A stretch of 14,356 nt of DNA from Burkholderiales bacterium (GTDB lineage Bacteria > Pseudomonadota > Gammaproteobacteria > Burkholderiales > Burkholderiaceae_C). The position numbers and the translations under genes were made by a program. This document shows, one piece after another, positions 1 through 6,808 of the stretch. The notes below the pieces were generated by a model, which saw only the letters and a list, made by a program, of their open reading frames with translations, was not told where the DNA came from and searched no databases. Where the stretch lies: NCBI GenBank assembly GCA_005789685.1, contig SXXD01000247.1:1-14356 (forward strand), in the 5' to 3' direction. How positions within the stretch are numbered: position 1 is the first letter of the stretch; every line of letters begins with the position of its first letter.

Positions 1-415
1 AGCCACCCAAGCCCACAGTTCTTAAGAGCTTGCTGGCGCGCTCAGCAAATTCTGCTTTGCGTTGTTTGAATTGGGAGCGAAAGGGTTCGACAATTTCAAG
101 CGGCAGCAAGACGTTGTCTAGCGTGGTGCGCCATGGCAACAGGGAGGGCGCTTGGAATGCCATGCCACTGATTTTCAAGGGGCCAGTAACGGGTTGGCCA
201 TCGACAAAAATTTGGCCTTTGCTAGGGCGCTTGAGCCCAGTGGTCAGCTTCATGAAGGTGGACTTGCCGCAGCCCGATGGACCGACAATGGCAATGAACT
301 CGCCCTGCTTGACTTGCAAGTTGATGTCTTCAACTGCATAGTGGTTTTGCGCTAACAACTCGTCGTTGTAAGCCAACCAAACATTTTGAAAATCAACGAA
401 ATTTGCAGTGGTCAA
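1..415 (-). CDS. ABC transporter ATP-binding protein (partial, C-terminus off left edge)
   Basis: The nucleotide-binding subunit of an ABC importer, of the nitrate/taurine/hydroxymethylpyrimidine-type (SsuB/TauB-like) class. The visible 138 residues contain Walker A GPSGCGKST (residues 45-53) and a Q-loop in FQAPSLLPWR (Q89). The signature motif, Walker B and H-loop lie outside the window. I start it at TTG 415: no ATG or GTG fits in frame, and a GAGG ribosome binding site (423-426) sits 7 nt upstream. The start lies 17 nt past the stop of the binding-protein gene, so the two are co-transcribed. The ATPase would energise uptake of the ligand bound by that protein, and a permease is expected further left. 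Family assignment is firm from sequence; the substrate is unknown. Confidence 0.93.
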   Translation of the reverse strand, partial: MTTANFVDFQNVWLAYNDELLAQNHYAVEDINLQVKQGEFIAIVGPSGCGKSTFMKLTTGLKRPSKGQIFVDGQPVTGPLKISGMAFQAPSLLPWRTTLDNVLLPLEIVEPFRSQFKQRKAEFAERASKLLRTVGLGG

Positions 416-422
416 AACAAGG

Positions 423-426
423 CCTC
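423..426 (-). promoter_or_regulatory. Ribosome binding site deciding the TTG start of the ABC ATPase
   Basis: GAGG on the minus strand, 7 nt before TTG 413-415. It supports the non-ATG start, because no ATG or GTG occurs in frame between the preceding stop and the Walker A region at a sensible place. Confidence 0.6.
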
Positions 427-432
427 GATCAA

Positions 433-1467
433 TTACTTTTTAGCTTTTGGCAAGATGTCGAGTTCTTTGGCGCTTGGCAAGAAAGAACCATTCCAAATGT
501 CATCGGCCTTCACACGTGTTTTGGTGTTGAACGCATCAGACACTTGTGATGCCATGAGGGACAGGCGAGGGCCTCTGATTTGGCCAAAACCTTCTTCACG
601 TGCTGAGGGGCTGTTGATGACGGTGTCGATGGCCAACTGCAAGCGGCGTGTTTCGAGCTCTACGTTGATGATGCCGTCGCGCGCTTTGACATCGGCAATG
701 ACCGCAGCAGGATTGTTAATGACATCCTTGGCACCTTTTGTGAAGGCGGCTAAGAAAGCTTTGACAGCAGCCGGATTTTCTTTGATGATTTTGGGTGATG
801 CAATGATGGCGTTGCCATAGAGCTTGACGCCAAACTCTGGGTACTGCATCACGACCACATCATCGGCTTTAACGCCGCGGGCTTCGATGTTCAGCAAAGA
901 GGTGAAGGTGAAACCAGTGATGGCGTCGACGTCGCCGCGAACCAACATGGTTTCACGCAGTGGGGGGTCCATGGCCGTCCAAGTCACATTGCCAATGTTG
1001 TTGGCTTTTTGGAAGATGGGGAAAGCACGGCGACCTGCGTCAAATACGGGGGCGCCCAATTTCTTGCCTGCCAAATCGGTTGGCGTTTTGATGCCAGATT
1101 TTTTCAGCGCCATGACCGATGCCGGCGTGTTGTTGTAGACCATCATGATGGCCACAGGTTTGTTGGGTACTTCGGGGTTGTTGGCGTGGAATTCCATCAG
1201 GGCTGCCAAGTCCGCAAAACCAATGTCGTAACTGCCAGACGCAACGCGTGTCACTGCGGCGCCAGAACCGTTGCCTGCATCAACCGTGACGTCGAGCTTG
1301 GCATCTTTGAAATAACCCTTTGCAACAGGCGTGAGGAACAAGGCCGAAGGGCCTTCAAAGCGCCAGTCGAGTTGAAATTTGATGGGTGTGTTTTGAGCTT
1401 GTGCCAAGCCAAAAGTGCAAGTCGCTAATAATGCGGCCGTGGTCTTGAGAAGGAAACGTTTTTTCAT
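433..1467 (-). CDS. ABC transporter periplasmic substrate-binding protein (NMT1/THI5-like)
   Basis: A 344-residue solute-binding protein that delivers a small ligand to an inner-membrane ABC importer. It has a Sec signal peptide (MKKRF basic start, hydrophobic stretch about 7-20, likely cleavage after AQA at residue 24). C17 is not in a lipobox, so it should be soluble in the periplasm. The mature start FQLDWRFEGP, then TPVAKGYFKDAKLDV and ASGSYDIGFADLAALM, match the NMT1/THI5/SsuA family fold. ATG 1467 has a GGAG site 5 nt upstream. The ATPase follows at once. It stands apart from the regulator operon, with its own upstream region carrying a TGTATACA palindrome shared with two purine genes. 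By context the ligand may be a ureide, purine or hydantoin-like compound. That is inference: NMT1-type proteins also bind pyrimidines, sulfonates and nitriles. Confidence 0.9.
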   Translation of the reverse strand: MKKRFLLKTTAALLATCTFGLAQAQNTPIKFQLDWRFEGPSALFLTPVAKGYFKDAKLDVTVDAGNGSGAAVTRVASGSYDIGFADLAALMEFHANNPEVPNKPVAIMMVYNNTPASVMALKKSGIKTPTDLAGKKLGAPVFDAGRRAFPIFQKANNIGNVTWTAMDPPLRETMLVRGDVDAITGFTFTSLLNIEARGVKADDVVVMQYPEFGVKLYGNAIIASPKIIKENPAAVKAFLAAFTKGAKDVINNPAAVIADVKARDGIINVELETRRLQLAIDTVINSPSAREEGFGQIRGPRLSLMASQVSDAFNTKTRVKADDIWNGSFLPSAKELDILPKAKK

Positions 1468-1628
1468 AGAGGCTCCGATTAAAAAATGAGATTAGTTACG
1501 TGAAAGGACCAAGCAATATCAATGCCATTATGAGGTGCATGAAAAGGCACATTGTTGCATAAACTGTATACAATTTAGGCCTCTTTGGGCCTCGGTAAAA
1601 CCCTTGTGCGCCCCAAAATGGCCAGTAA
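1468..1628. other. Intergenic region upstream of the ABC transporter operon
   Basis: The longest gap in the window (161 bp). It separates the end of the M20 gene from the transporter, so the transporter likely has its own promoter. It holds the TGTATACA palindrome (1560-1577) and, directly beside it, a 5-bp hairpin (AGGCC/GGCCT, 1577-1592) with no T-run on either side, so it is not a convincing terminator. A CATAAT hexamer on the minus strand (1527-1532) could be a -10 element, but I found no good -35 box 16-18 bp before it. No small gene is evident. Confidence 0.5.
1560..1577. promoter_or_regulatory. Putative GntR-family operator before the ABC transporter
   Basis: An 18-bp imperfect palindrome, TAAACTGTATACAATTTA, 16 of 18 positions symmetric around core TGTATACA. 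It lies 93 bp upstream of the binding-protein start. The same core occurs at only two other places, both at purine-gene promoters. Palindromes of this size with a central AT-rich step suit FCD-subfamily GntR proteins. Binding by the GntR protein encoded here is inferred. Confidence 0.6.
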
Positions 1629-2900
1629 TCAGTTCAGAAGGTCCAAAAGAGTGCGAGAAATAACTTGGGTCGCTTTTCTCAAGTCTTCTAAATTCAGCCG
1701 TTCATCTGCTCGTTTGGCATGTGATTCTAAAACCGTGCGAGGGCCCGCACCATAAATCACGCCAGGAATGCCTTTTTCAACATACAAGCGAACGTCTGTG
1801 TAAAGAGGGGTGCCCATGGCGGGAATGGGCTCGCCAAAAATTTCGCCGCCATGTTTCTGAATGGCTTGCACCAAAGGCGCATTGCCCGCCAGAGGCCTCA
1901 TGGCGTGAGCCATCAGAATGCGTTTGATTTCAACGCTGACCAAGGCATCAGACGAGCGGCCTTGGTTAAAGGCGTTGACCGCATCTGCAATGACCTGGCG
2001 AATATTGGCTTCTACCTGCTCTGGAATTTCTTCCGGAATCATGCGGCGGTCTAGTTTAAAACTGACAGTGCCAGGCACCACATTGGTATTGGTGCCACCT
2101 TCAATGCGGCCCACATTCAAATAGGGGTGATTGATGCCTTCTACTTGCGAGCTGATTTGTTTGTAGAGTTTGTTTTGCGCATACAGGCTGCTCAAAATCT
2201 GAACGGCTGCTTGAAGCGCATCAACACCCGTATCGGGAATGGCGGCATGGGCCATCTTGCCGTGAACGGTCACTTCCATTTGCAGGCAACCGTTGTGGGC
2301 TGTGACCACTTGGTAGCTAAAGCCTGCTGCAATCATGAGGTCGGGGCGCGTATAGCCTTTGTCGAGTAACCAGCCTGGCCCTTTTTCGCCGCCAAATTCT
2401 TCGTCATAGGTGAAATGCAATTCAACATTGCCTTTGAGGGGCAAATTGATTTTGGCTTGTAATGCCTCGACGGCGCGCAATGCAAATGTGAAGGTGGAAA
2501 AATCACATTTACTGACTGCTGTAGCGCGGCCAAACATCTGGCCATTTTGAATTTCAGCGCCGTAGGGTGGATGCGTCCAACCTTCTCCGGGTGGCACCAC
2601 ATCGCCATGTGCATTCAAGGCAATGGTTTTGCCGCCTGCCCCAAAAGGTCTGCGCACAATGAGGTTGGTGAGGGACGTCAGTCCATAAGCTTTGACCTCT
2701 GCTTCAGGCACCGGAAATTGTTCTGCGATGTAGCCAATGTTATTTAGAAGTTCAGTGGTTTTTTCGGCATGAGGTGCATTGTTACCAGGCGGCGTGTCGG
2801 TTGGGACTTGCACCAGGGCTTGTAGAAACTGAACTTGTTCATCGAAGTGAGCATCGATCCATTGATCAAGTTCTTGGTAAGACGATTGTTGGGGTGTCAT
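1629..2900 (-). CDS. M20 family metallohydrolase (ArgE/DapE-like), substrate unknown
   Basis: A 423-residue cytosolic amidohydrolase-like protein of peptidase family M20 (ArgE/DapE/ACY1 group). Visible motifs are HGD at H98-D100, a bridging Asp at D133 within AVSKCDFSTF, the catalytic/ligand pair E167-E168 in TYDEEFGG, the dimerisation-domain His in MAHAA (H218), and a C-terminal ligand His in LESHAKRADE (H394). Two departures from the textbook family are clear. The usual GRG..DMKGG is GRATAVSKCDF, and the usual metal ligand Glu in a GEPT-like motif is replaced by AAGFSYQ (G193 where Glu is expected). It may therefore have an altered metal site or belong to a distinct M20 subfamily. It is the last gene of the gntR-puuE-uraD/allC operon, 12 bp after the fusion gene, with no strong ribosome binding site. 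A role after allantoate (ureidoglycine or ureidoglycolate hydrolysis) is suggested by context only; an unrelated deacylase is equally possible. Confidence 0.88.
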   Translation of the reverse strand: MTPQQSSYQELDQWIDAHFDEQVQFLQALVQVPTDTPPGNNAPHAEKTTELLNNIGYIAEQFPVPEAEVKAYGLTSLTNLIVRRPFGAGGKTIALNAHGDVVPPGEGWTHPPYGAEIQNGQMFGRATAVSKCDFSTFTFALRAVEALQAKINLPLKGNVELHFTYDEEFGGEKGPGWLLDKGYTRPDLMIAAGFSYQVVTAHNGCLQMEVTVHGKMAHAAIPDTGVDALQAAVQILSSLYAQNKLYKQISSQVEGINHPYLNVGRIEGGTNTNVVPGTVSFKLDRRMIPEEIPEQVEANIRQVIADAVNAFNQGRSSDALVSVEIKRILMAHAMRPLAGNAPLVQAIQKHGGEIFGEPIPAMGTPLYTDVRLYVEKGIPGVIYGAGPRTVLESHAKRADERLNLEDLRKATQVISRTLLDLLN

Positions 2901-2912
2901 TGTTTTTTAAAT

Positions 2913-4676
2913 TCAAGCGAGTTGGTGCAAGACATGCTCAAACGCATCAATGCAAAGTTGCATGTCATCGGTGGTTGAAGATTCCAAGGGGTTGTGGCTG
3001 ATGCCGCTGTTTTCACCGCGCACAAAGAGCATGGCCTGGGGCATGACTTCATGCAGCTTCATGGCGTCGTGGCCCGCGCCACTGGGCATCACAAAGCGGG
3101 GCACGCCCATGTCTTTCAAGGCCTTTTCCCAGCGCGCTTGCCACTCAGGCGCACTAGGTGCTGCTGGCGCTCTAAGCGTTGCTTCACGGTGGCAAACAAG
3201 GCCGCGTCGGTTGCAAATTTCATCGAGCGCATTCAGCACGTCTTTTTCTAAAGCGTCGCGCTGAGGGTCGAGGGGCGCGCGCATGTCCATCGAGAACGTG
3301 CATTTGCCAGGCACCACATTGATCGAACCATTGGGCACTTGCAGTTGGCCAATGGTGGCCACTGAATCGCCGTCTGAAGCCGCGCGTTTTTCCATGTAAA
3401 GGGCCAGCTCGGCCACTGCGCAAGCAGCATCCCGCCTGCGGTCCATGGGCGTGGTGCCTGCGTGACTGGCCATGCCCACCATTTCGCATACATAACGAAC
3501 ACTGCCATTGATGGAACTCACAACCCCTAAGGGCAGGTTCAGTTCGTTGAGCACGGGGCCTTGTTCAATGTGCACTTCAACGAAGCCCACGTAGTCGGCA
3601 GGCTTGCGTTGAATGTTGGGAATTTCGTTTTCATTCAAACCCGCTTTTTTCATGGCCTCGCGCATGGAGATTCCATTGGCATCAGTCTGCAATAGCCAAT
3701 CAGGGTTGAACTGCCCGACCAAAGCGCCAGAGCCCAAGAAGGTGGCTTTGTAGCGCTGACCTTCTTCTTCTGAAAATGCCACAACTTCAAGGCCAATGGG
3801 CAAGCGTTGCTTTGCTTGTGCCAATTTTTGCACACAGGCAATGGGCACATAAATACCCAATCGCCCATCGTGCTTACCGCCATTGCGAACGGTGTCGAAA
3901 TGGCTGCCAGTCATGAGGTATTTGGCGCCCGGCACGCTGGGGTGATAACGACCCACCACATTGCCAACAGCATCGACATAGACCTCGTCAAAGCCTGCCA
4001 ATCTCATGGTGCTTTGGATGCTTTGTGAGCAAGCCATGTGAGCGTCTGTGAGGTAGGTCACAGTGAGTTGACCCGCTTCTTTGAAACCAGGGTCGCTGTG
4101 TTGCGACAAGTCTTCTTGCCAATCCCAAACTTGCTGGCCTTGAAGAGGGTGGCAATTGGTTTTGTCATTCAAACGAATTTCAGCAATTCGATGAATGTTG
4201 CGCAGGCATTCTTGCAGCTCAAAATCTGGGTGACCGTTTAGGCGTCTTTCAAACGTGGCCATGATTTGGTGTTTGTTGAGGCCCAGCCCGCGCGGTCCTC
4301 TGACGGCCAAAATAAAGGGCCATCCAAACTTTTGATTGTAGGCAGCGTTGAGGCTTTGAATTTTTTCAAACTCAGCAGGGGTGCATTCAGTGAGGCCCGC
4401 TTTGCTTTGCTCGTTGGTAGATTCTGCGGTCAATTCTTTGCGCACCATGGCTTTGCCTGCCAGTTCGGGGTGTGAGCGAATCAATCGGATCTGAGCATCT
4501 GTGCCGGCATCTTTGAGCACCAGCGCCATGCAGTGTTTCAAGTGCGCCCAAGACGCAAAAGGGCGGTGCTTGAGTGCACCTTCTGCAATCCATGGCGAGT
4601 GTTCGTACAAGCCATCTAGCAGTTGCATGGCCTCTTGGTGCGAAGCTGTATTGAGTTGTTCTAGGCGGAGTGTCAT
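2913..4676 (-). CDS. Fusion: OHCU decarboxylase (UraD) + allantoate amidohydrolase (AllC)
   Basis: A 587-residue bifunctional enzyme. Residues about 1-170 are UraD, which decarboxylates 2-oxo-4-hydroxy-4-carboxy-5-ureidoimidazoline to (S)-allantoin: HRPF (37-40), catalytic H69 in SHPELAGK, YNQKFGWPF (113-121), and the closing R168 helix. After a linker of about 20-30 residues, residues about 195-587 are an M20-type allantoate amidohydrolase (allantoate to ureidoglycine, CO2 and NH3): GSHFDTVRNGGKHDG (H259, D270), EEEG (303-306), VHIEQGP (H369), SHAGTTPMD (H405), GAGHDAM (H536) and SHNP (H561). All expected ligand positions appear intact. An upstream in-frame ATG (4703) would add nine residues, but ATG 4676 forms an ATGA overlap with the puuE stop and starts at a family-like N-terminus, so I prefer it. 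The domains catalyse non-consecutive steps; PuuE acts between them. Confidence 0.93.
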   Translation of the reverse strand: MTLRLEQLNTASHQEAMQLLDGLYEHSPWIAEGALKHRPFASWAHLKHCMALVLKDAGTDAQIRLIRSHPELAGKAMVRKELTAESTNEQSKAGLTECTPAEFEKIQSLNAAYNQKFGWPFILAVRGPRGLGLNKHQIMATFERRLNGHPDFELQECLRNIHRIAEIRLNDKTNCHPLQGQQVWDWQEDLSQHSDPGFKEAGQLTVTYLTDAHMACSQSIQSTMRLAGFDEVYVDAVGNVVGRYHPSVPGAKYLMTGSHFDTVRNGGKHDGRLGIYVPIACVQKLAQAKQRLPIGLEVVAFSEEEGQRYKATFLGSGALVGQFNPDWLLQTDANGISMREAMKKAGLNENEIPNIQRKPADYVGFVEVHIEQGPVLNELNLPLGVVSSINGSVRYVCEMVGMASHAGTTPMDRRRDAACAVAELALYMEKRAASDGDSVATIGQLQVPNGSINVVPGKCTFSMDMRAPLDPQRDALEKDVLNALDEICNRRGLVCHREATLRAPAAPSAPEWQARWEKALKDMGVPRFVMPSGAGHDAMKLHEVMPQAMLFVRGENSGISHNPLESSTTDDMQLCIDAFEHVLHQLA

Positions 4677-5629
4677 GGTGTGTAGGGGTGGGTGGTTTTC
4701 CAATGGCGCGCAATGTCTAAGCGGCGGCAGACCCAGACATGATCGTGCGCTTGGATGTGGTCTAAGAATCTTTGAATAGCGGTGATGCGCCCAGGCCGTC
4801 CTAGCAATCTACAGTGCATGCCGATGCTCATCATTTTGGGACGGTTCAGGCCTTGTGGATTACCTTCTTTGTAGAGCGCATCAAAAGTGTCTTTCATGTA
4901 TTGAAAAAACGGATCGGCATGCGAATAACCTTGAGGCATTGCAAAGCGCATGTCGTTGCAATCTAGGGTGTAGGGCACGATCAGTTGAGGCACTACTTGG
5001 CCATCAGTTTTCTCAACCTTCATCCAAAAAGGCAAATCGTCGCCGTAGTAGTCGCTGTCGTATTCAAAGCCGCCAAAGTCTGCCACCAAGCGGCGTGTGC
5101 GGGGGCTATCGCGGCCCGTGTACCAACCCAAGGGTCTTTCGCCACTGAGCTTTTGCATGATGGCCATGGCCTCGGCCATGTGTGCGCGTTCAGTGGCCTC
5201 ATCGATGTTTTGATAGTGAATCCATTTCAAGCCATGACACGCAATGTCATAGCCCAATTCCTGAAACGCAGCCATCACATCGGGGTGCTTTTGCAGCGCG
5301 GTGGCAATACCAAAAACAGTGAGTGGCAGTTTGCGTTGTTCAAATTCACGCAACAAGCGCCATACCCCTGCACGCGAGCCATATTCATAAATGCCCTCCA
5401 TGCTGATGTGCCGATCTGGGTAAGACGCGGGGTTGAACATTTCTGACAAGAATTGCTCAGAACCTGCATCGCCGTGAAGCACAGAATTTTCGGCGCCCTC
5501 TTCGTAGTTCAAGACAAATTGCACCGCCACGCGGGCTTGGCCGGGCCATTGCGCGTGGGGTGGATTTCGACCGTACCCTTTGAGATCACGGGGATAGGCG
5601 GCAGTGGAGTCGTAGATTGATGCGTTCAT
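4673..5629 (-). CDS. puuE: Allantoinase PuuE (polysaccharide-deacetylase-like)
   Basis: Hydrolyses (S)-allantoin to allantoate in the cytosol. The 318-residue length and the NodB-like fold identify the PuuE family, which is unrelated to the metal-dependent amidohydrolase allantoinase AllB/PucH. Visible marks are the N-terminal RDLKGYGRNPP (14-24), NYEEG (41-45) where classical deacetylases carry their metal-binding Asp pair, MEGIYEYGSRAGVWR (77-91), ACHGLKWIHYQN (130-141), GWYTGR, and GMHCRLLGRPGR near the C-terminus. PuuE proteins are described as metal-independent, consistent with these motifs. Its ATG overlaps the gntR stop (ATGA, 5626-5629) and its own TGA overlaps the start of uraD-allC, so translation of the three genes is probably coupled. 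Confidence 0.95.
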   Translation of the reverse strand: MNASIYDSTAAYPRDLKGYGRNPPHAQWPGQARVAVQFVLNYEEGAENSVLHGDAGSEQFLSEMFNPASYPDRHISMEGIYEYGSRAGVWRLLREFEQRKLPLTVFGIATALQKHPDVMAAFQELGYDIACHGLKWIHYQNIDEATERAHMAEAMAIMQKLSGERPLGWYTGRDSPRTRRLVADFGGFEYDSDYYGDDLPFWMKVEKTDGQVVPQLIVPYTLDCNDMRFAMPQGYSHADPFFQYMKDTFDALYKEGNPQGLNRPKMMSIGMHCRLLGRPGRITAIQRFLDHIQAHDHVWVCRRLDIARHWKTTHPYTP

Positions 5630-6291
5630 GACAGGGCCAATGAAATATCGTGAGTGGGAATTTTTTTGTCAAAGCTCAAACTGTTTTCAACAAAAATCAA
5701 ATGTTCTTCCATGAGCCTTGCAGCCAAGTCGGCGTCTTTCTTGGCCATGGCGTCCACAATGGCTTCGTGCTCATCGGCAGAGTGCTGTGCTGCATTGCGC
5801 GATTGGTACATGAGTGTGATCAGGGCGCAGCGTGAAATGAGTTCGCCTAAACTTTGGGCTAAGACGTGGTTACCCATGAGTTCGGCAATGCGCACATGAA
5901 AATCTCCCAGCAATTCTGTTCGGCCGTGCACATCTTCTTGTGCAACCGCTTCTTTTTCTTGTTTGGTGTGAGCTTTTAAAGCGCGAATTTTGGCTGGGGT
6001 AATGTCCCGGACAAATTCGCGTGTCATTTGAACTTCGAGCATGCGCCGCACCGCAAAGACTTGCTTGGCTTCAGAAGCAGAAGGTGCGGCCACAAACGCC
6101 CCCCGGGCAGGCTCCATGCGGATCAGTCTGTTTTGAGACAGTTGAAACAAGGCTTGCCTGACCAGCGTTCTAGAGACGCCGAAATGGGTGGCGAGCTTTT
6201 GCTCAGCCAATTTAGAGCCAGGCATCAGTCGATGTTCCACAATGGCTTTGGTTAAAGCGCTCACGATGGCGTGGGTTGATGAGGTTTCCAT
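5626..6291 (-). CDS. GntR family transcriptional regulator, FCD (FadR-like) subfamily
   Basis: A 221-residue DNA-binding regulator, probably the local controller of purine and ureide genes. Residues about 5-68 form the winged helix (LMPGSKLAEQKLA, then recognition-helix region HFGVSRTLVRQAL and wing RMEPARGAFVA). Residues about 75-205 form the all-helical FCD effector domain with DFHVRIAEL (H132), EHEAIVDAM (H174) and EEHLIF (H197). The Asp usually found four residues before the first His is Leu here, so metal binding may be atypical. I choose ATG 6291. A TTG at 6312 would add seven residues but has no better ribosome binding site and would begin 6 bp from the operator. It is the first gene of its operon and diverges from uraH across a shared 16-bp palindrome, which fits autoregulation. 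Effector unknown; allantoin, urate or another ureide is a guess. Confidence 0.92.
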   Translation of the reverse strand: METSSTHAIVSALTKAIVEHRLMPGSKLAEQKLATHFGVSRTLVRQALFQLSQNRLIRMEPARGAFVAAPSASEAKQVFAVRRMLEVQMTREFVRDITPAKIRALKAHTKQEKEAVAQEDVHGRTELLGDFHVRIAELMGNHVLAQSLGELISRCALITLMYQSRNAAQHSADEHEAIVDAMAKKDADLAARLMEEHLIFVENSLSFDKKIPTHDISLALS

Positions 6292-6318
6292 GCGGCATGA
6301 TGATAGCTTCAAAAGCCA

Positions 6319-6334
6319 AAAGTGTATACACTTT
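6319..6334. promoter_or_regulatory. Putative GntR operator in the gntR/uraH divergent promoter
   Basis: A perfect 16-bp palindrome AAAGTGTATACACTTT in the 72-bp gap between the divergent gntR and uraH starts. It shares core TGTATACA with the sites at 1560 and 12102 and is the most symmetric of the three. Its place lets one dimer control both directions. I could not assign -35/-10 boxes with confidence; TATAC within the palindrome may overlap a -10 element. Confidence 0.7.
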
Positions 6335-6363
6335 CAGTCGACCAATTCAAGGAAAGATGCAAC

Positions 6364-6717
6364 ATGGGTTTAAGTACACACGTTTTGGACACCATGCATG
6401 GGTGTCCCGCAGCCGGCATGCAAGTTAGTCTGTACACCACGGAAGGGCAATTTGCCACCTTGGTGAAAAGTTTCAAGTTGAATTCAGATGGGCGCAACCC
6501 CGATGGCCCGCTCTATGACAACGCCAGTTTGCAAAAAGGTACCTACCGCTTGGTGTTTGATGTGGCGGGTTATTTCAAGGCCAAGGGTGTAAAGTTGCCT
6601 GAACCTTCTTTTTTGAACCAAGTGAGCTTGGATTTTGGGGTGGCCGATGTCACTCAGCACTACCATGTGCCTCTATTAGCAAGTCCTTGGAGCTATTCAA
6701 CTTACCGCGGCTCTTAA
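6364..6717 (+). CDS. uraH: 5-hydroxyisourate hydrolase (transthyretin-like)
   Basis: Hydrolyses 5-hydroxyisourate, the product of urate oxidation, to OHCU, the UraD substrate. The 117-residue protein has the full signature: N-terminal LSTHVLDT (H6), DGR (R44), and the C-terminal HYHVPLLASPWSYSTYRGS region with H99/H101 and the terminal YRGS typical of hydroxyisourate hydrolases rather than transthyretin. Length matches the family exactly. I start at ATG 6364, where the family N-terminus begins and AAGGA (6349-6353) lies 10 nt upstream. An earlier ATG at 6322 falls inside the operator palindrome and is rejected. No periplasmic signal peptide is present, so it acts in the cytosol. First gene on the plus strand after the divergent promoter; xdhA follows after 91 bp. 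Confidence 0.96.
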   Translation: MGLSTHVLDTMHGCPAAGMQVSLYTTEGQFATLVKSFKLNSDGRNPDGPLYDNASLQKGTYRLVFDVAGYFKAKGVKLPEPSFLNQVSLDFGVADVTQHYHVPLLASPWSYSTYRGS

Positions 6718-6808
6718 ATTCGCAATTATTTCTAGTTGAAGTACCCCTTGCAATGCGGTAAATCAATAAAATCAATTTTTAACCAGAACCCCAACCAACC
6801 CACACCTT
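6718..6808 (+). other. uraH-xdhA intergenic region
   Basis: A 91-bp AT-rich gap. I see no TGTATACA site, no terminator hairpin and no convincing promoter. xdhAB may be reached by read-through from the uraH promoter or have an unrecognised promoter here. The 20 bases before the xdhA ATG lack any Shine-Dalgarno-like purine run. Confidence 0.4.

Noticed and set aside
1577..1592. Hairpin AGGCC/GGCCT as a terminator of the M20 operon
   Set aside because: The stem is only 5 bp and no T-run follows on either strand, so intrinsic termination is not supported.
4677..4703. Nine-residue N-terminal extension of the UraD-AllC fusion
   Set aside because: The extension is Pro/His-rich, lies inside puuE and has no ribosome binding site; ATG 4676 gives a clean ATGA overlap.
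4985..5446. 153-residue open frame antisense to puuE
   Set aside because: It lies fully inside the conserved puuE coding sequence and has no recognisable protein motif.
6292..6312. TTG start at 6312 for the GntR regulator
   Set aside because: No ribosome binding site and only 6 bp from the operator; ATG 6291 gives a normal family N-terminus. Not fully excluded.
6322..6363. Upstream ATG extending UraH by 14 residues
   Set aside because: It starts inside the operator palindrome and the extra residues are not family-like; ATG 6364 has AAGGA at suitable spacing.
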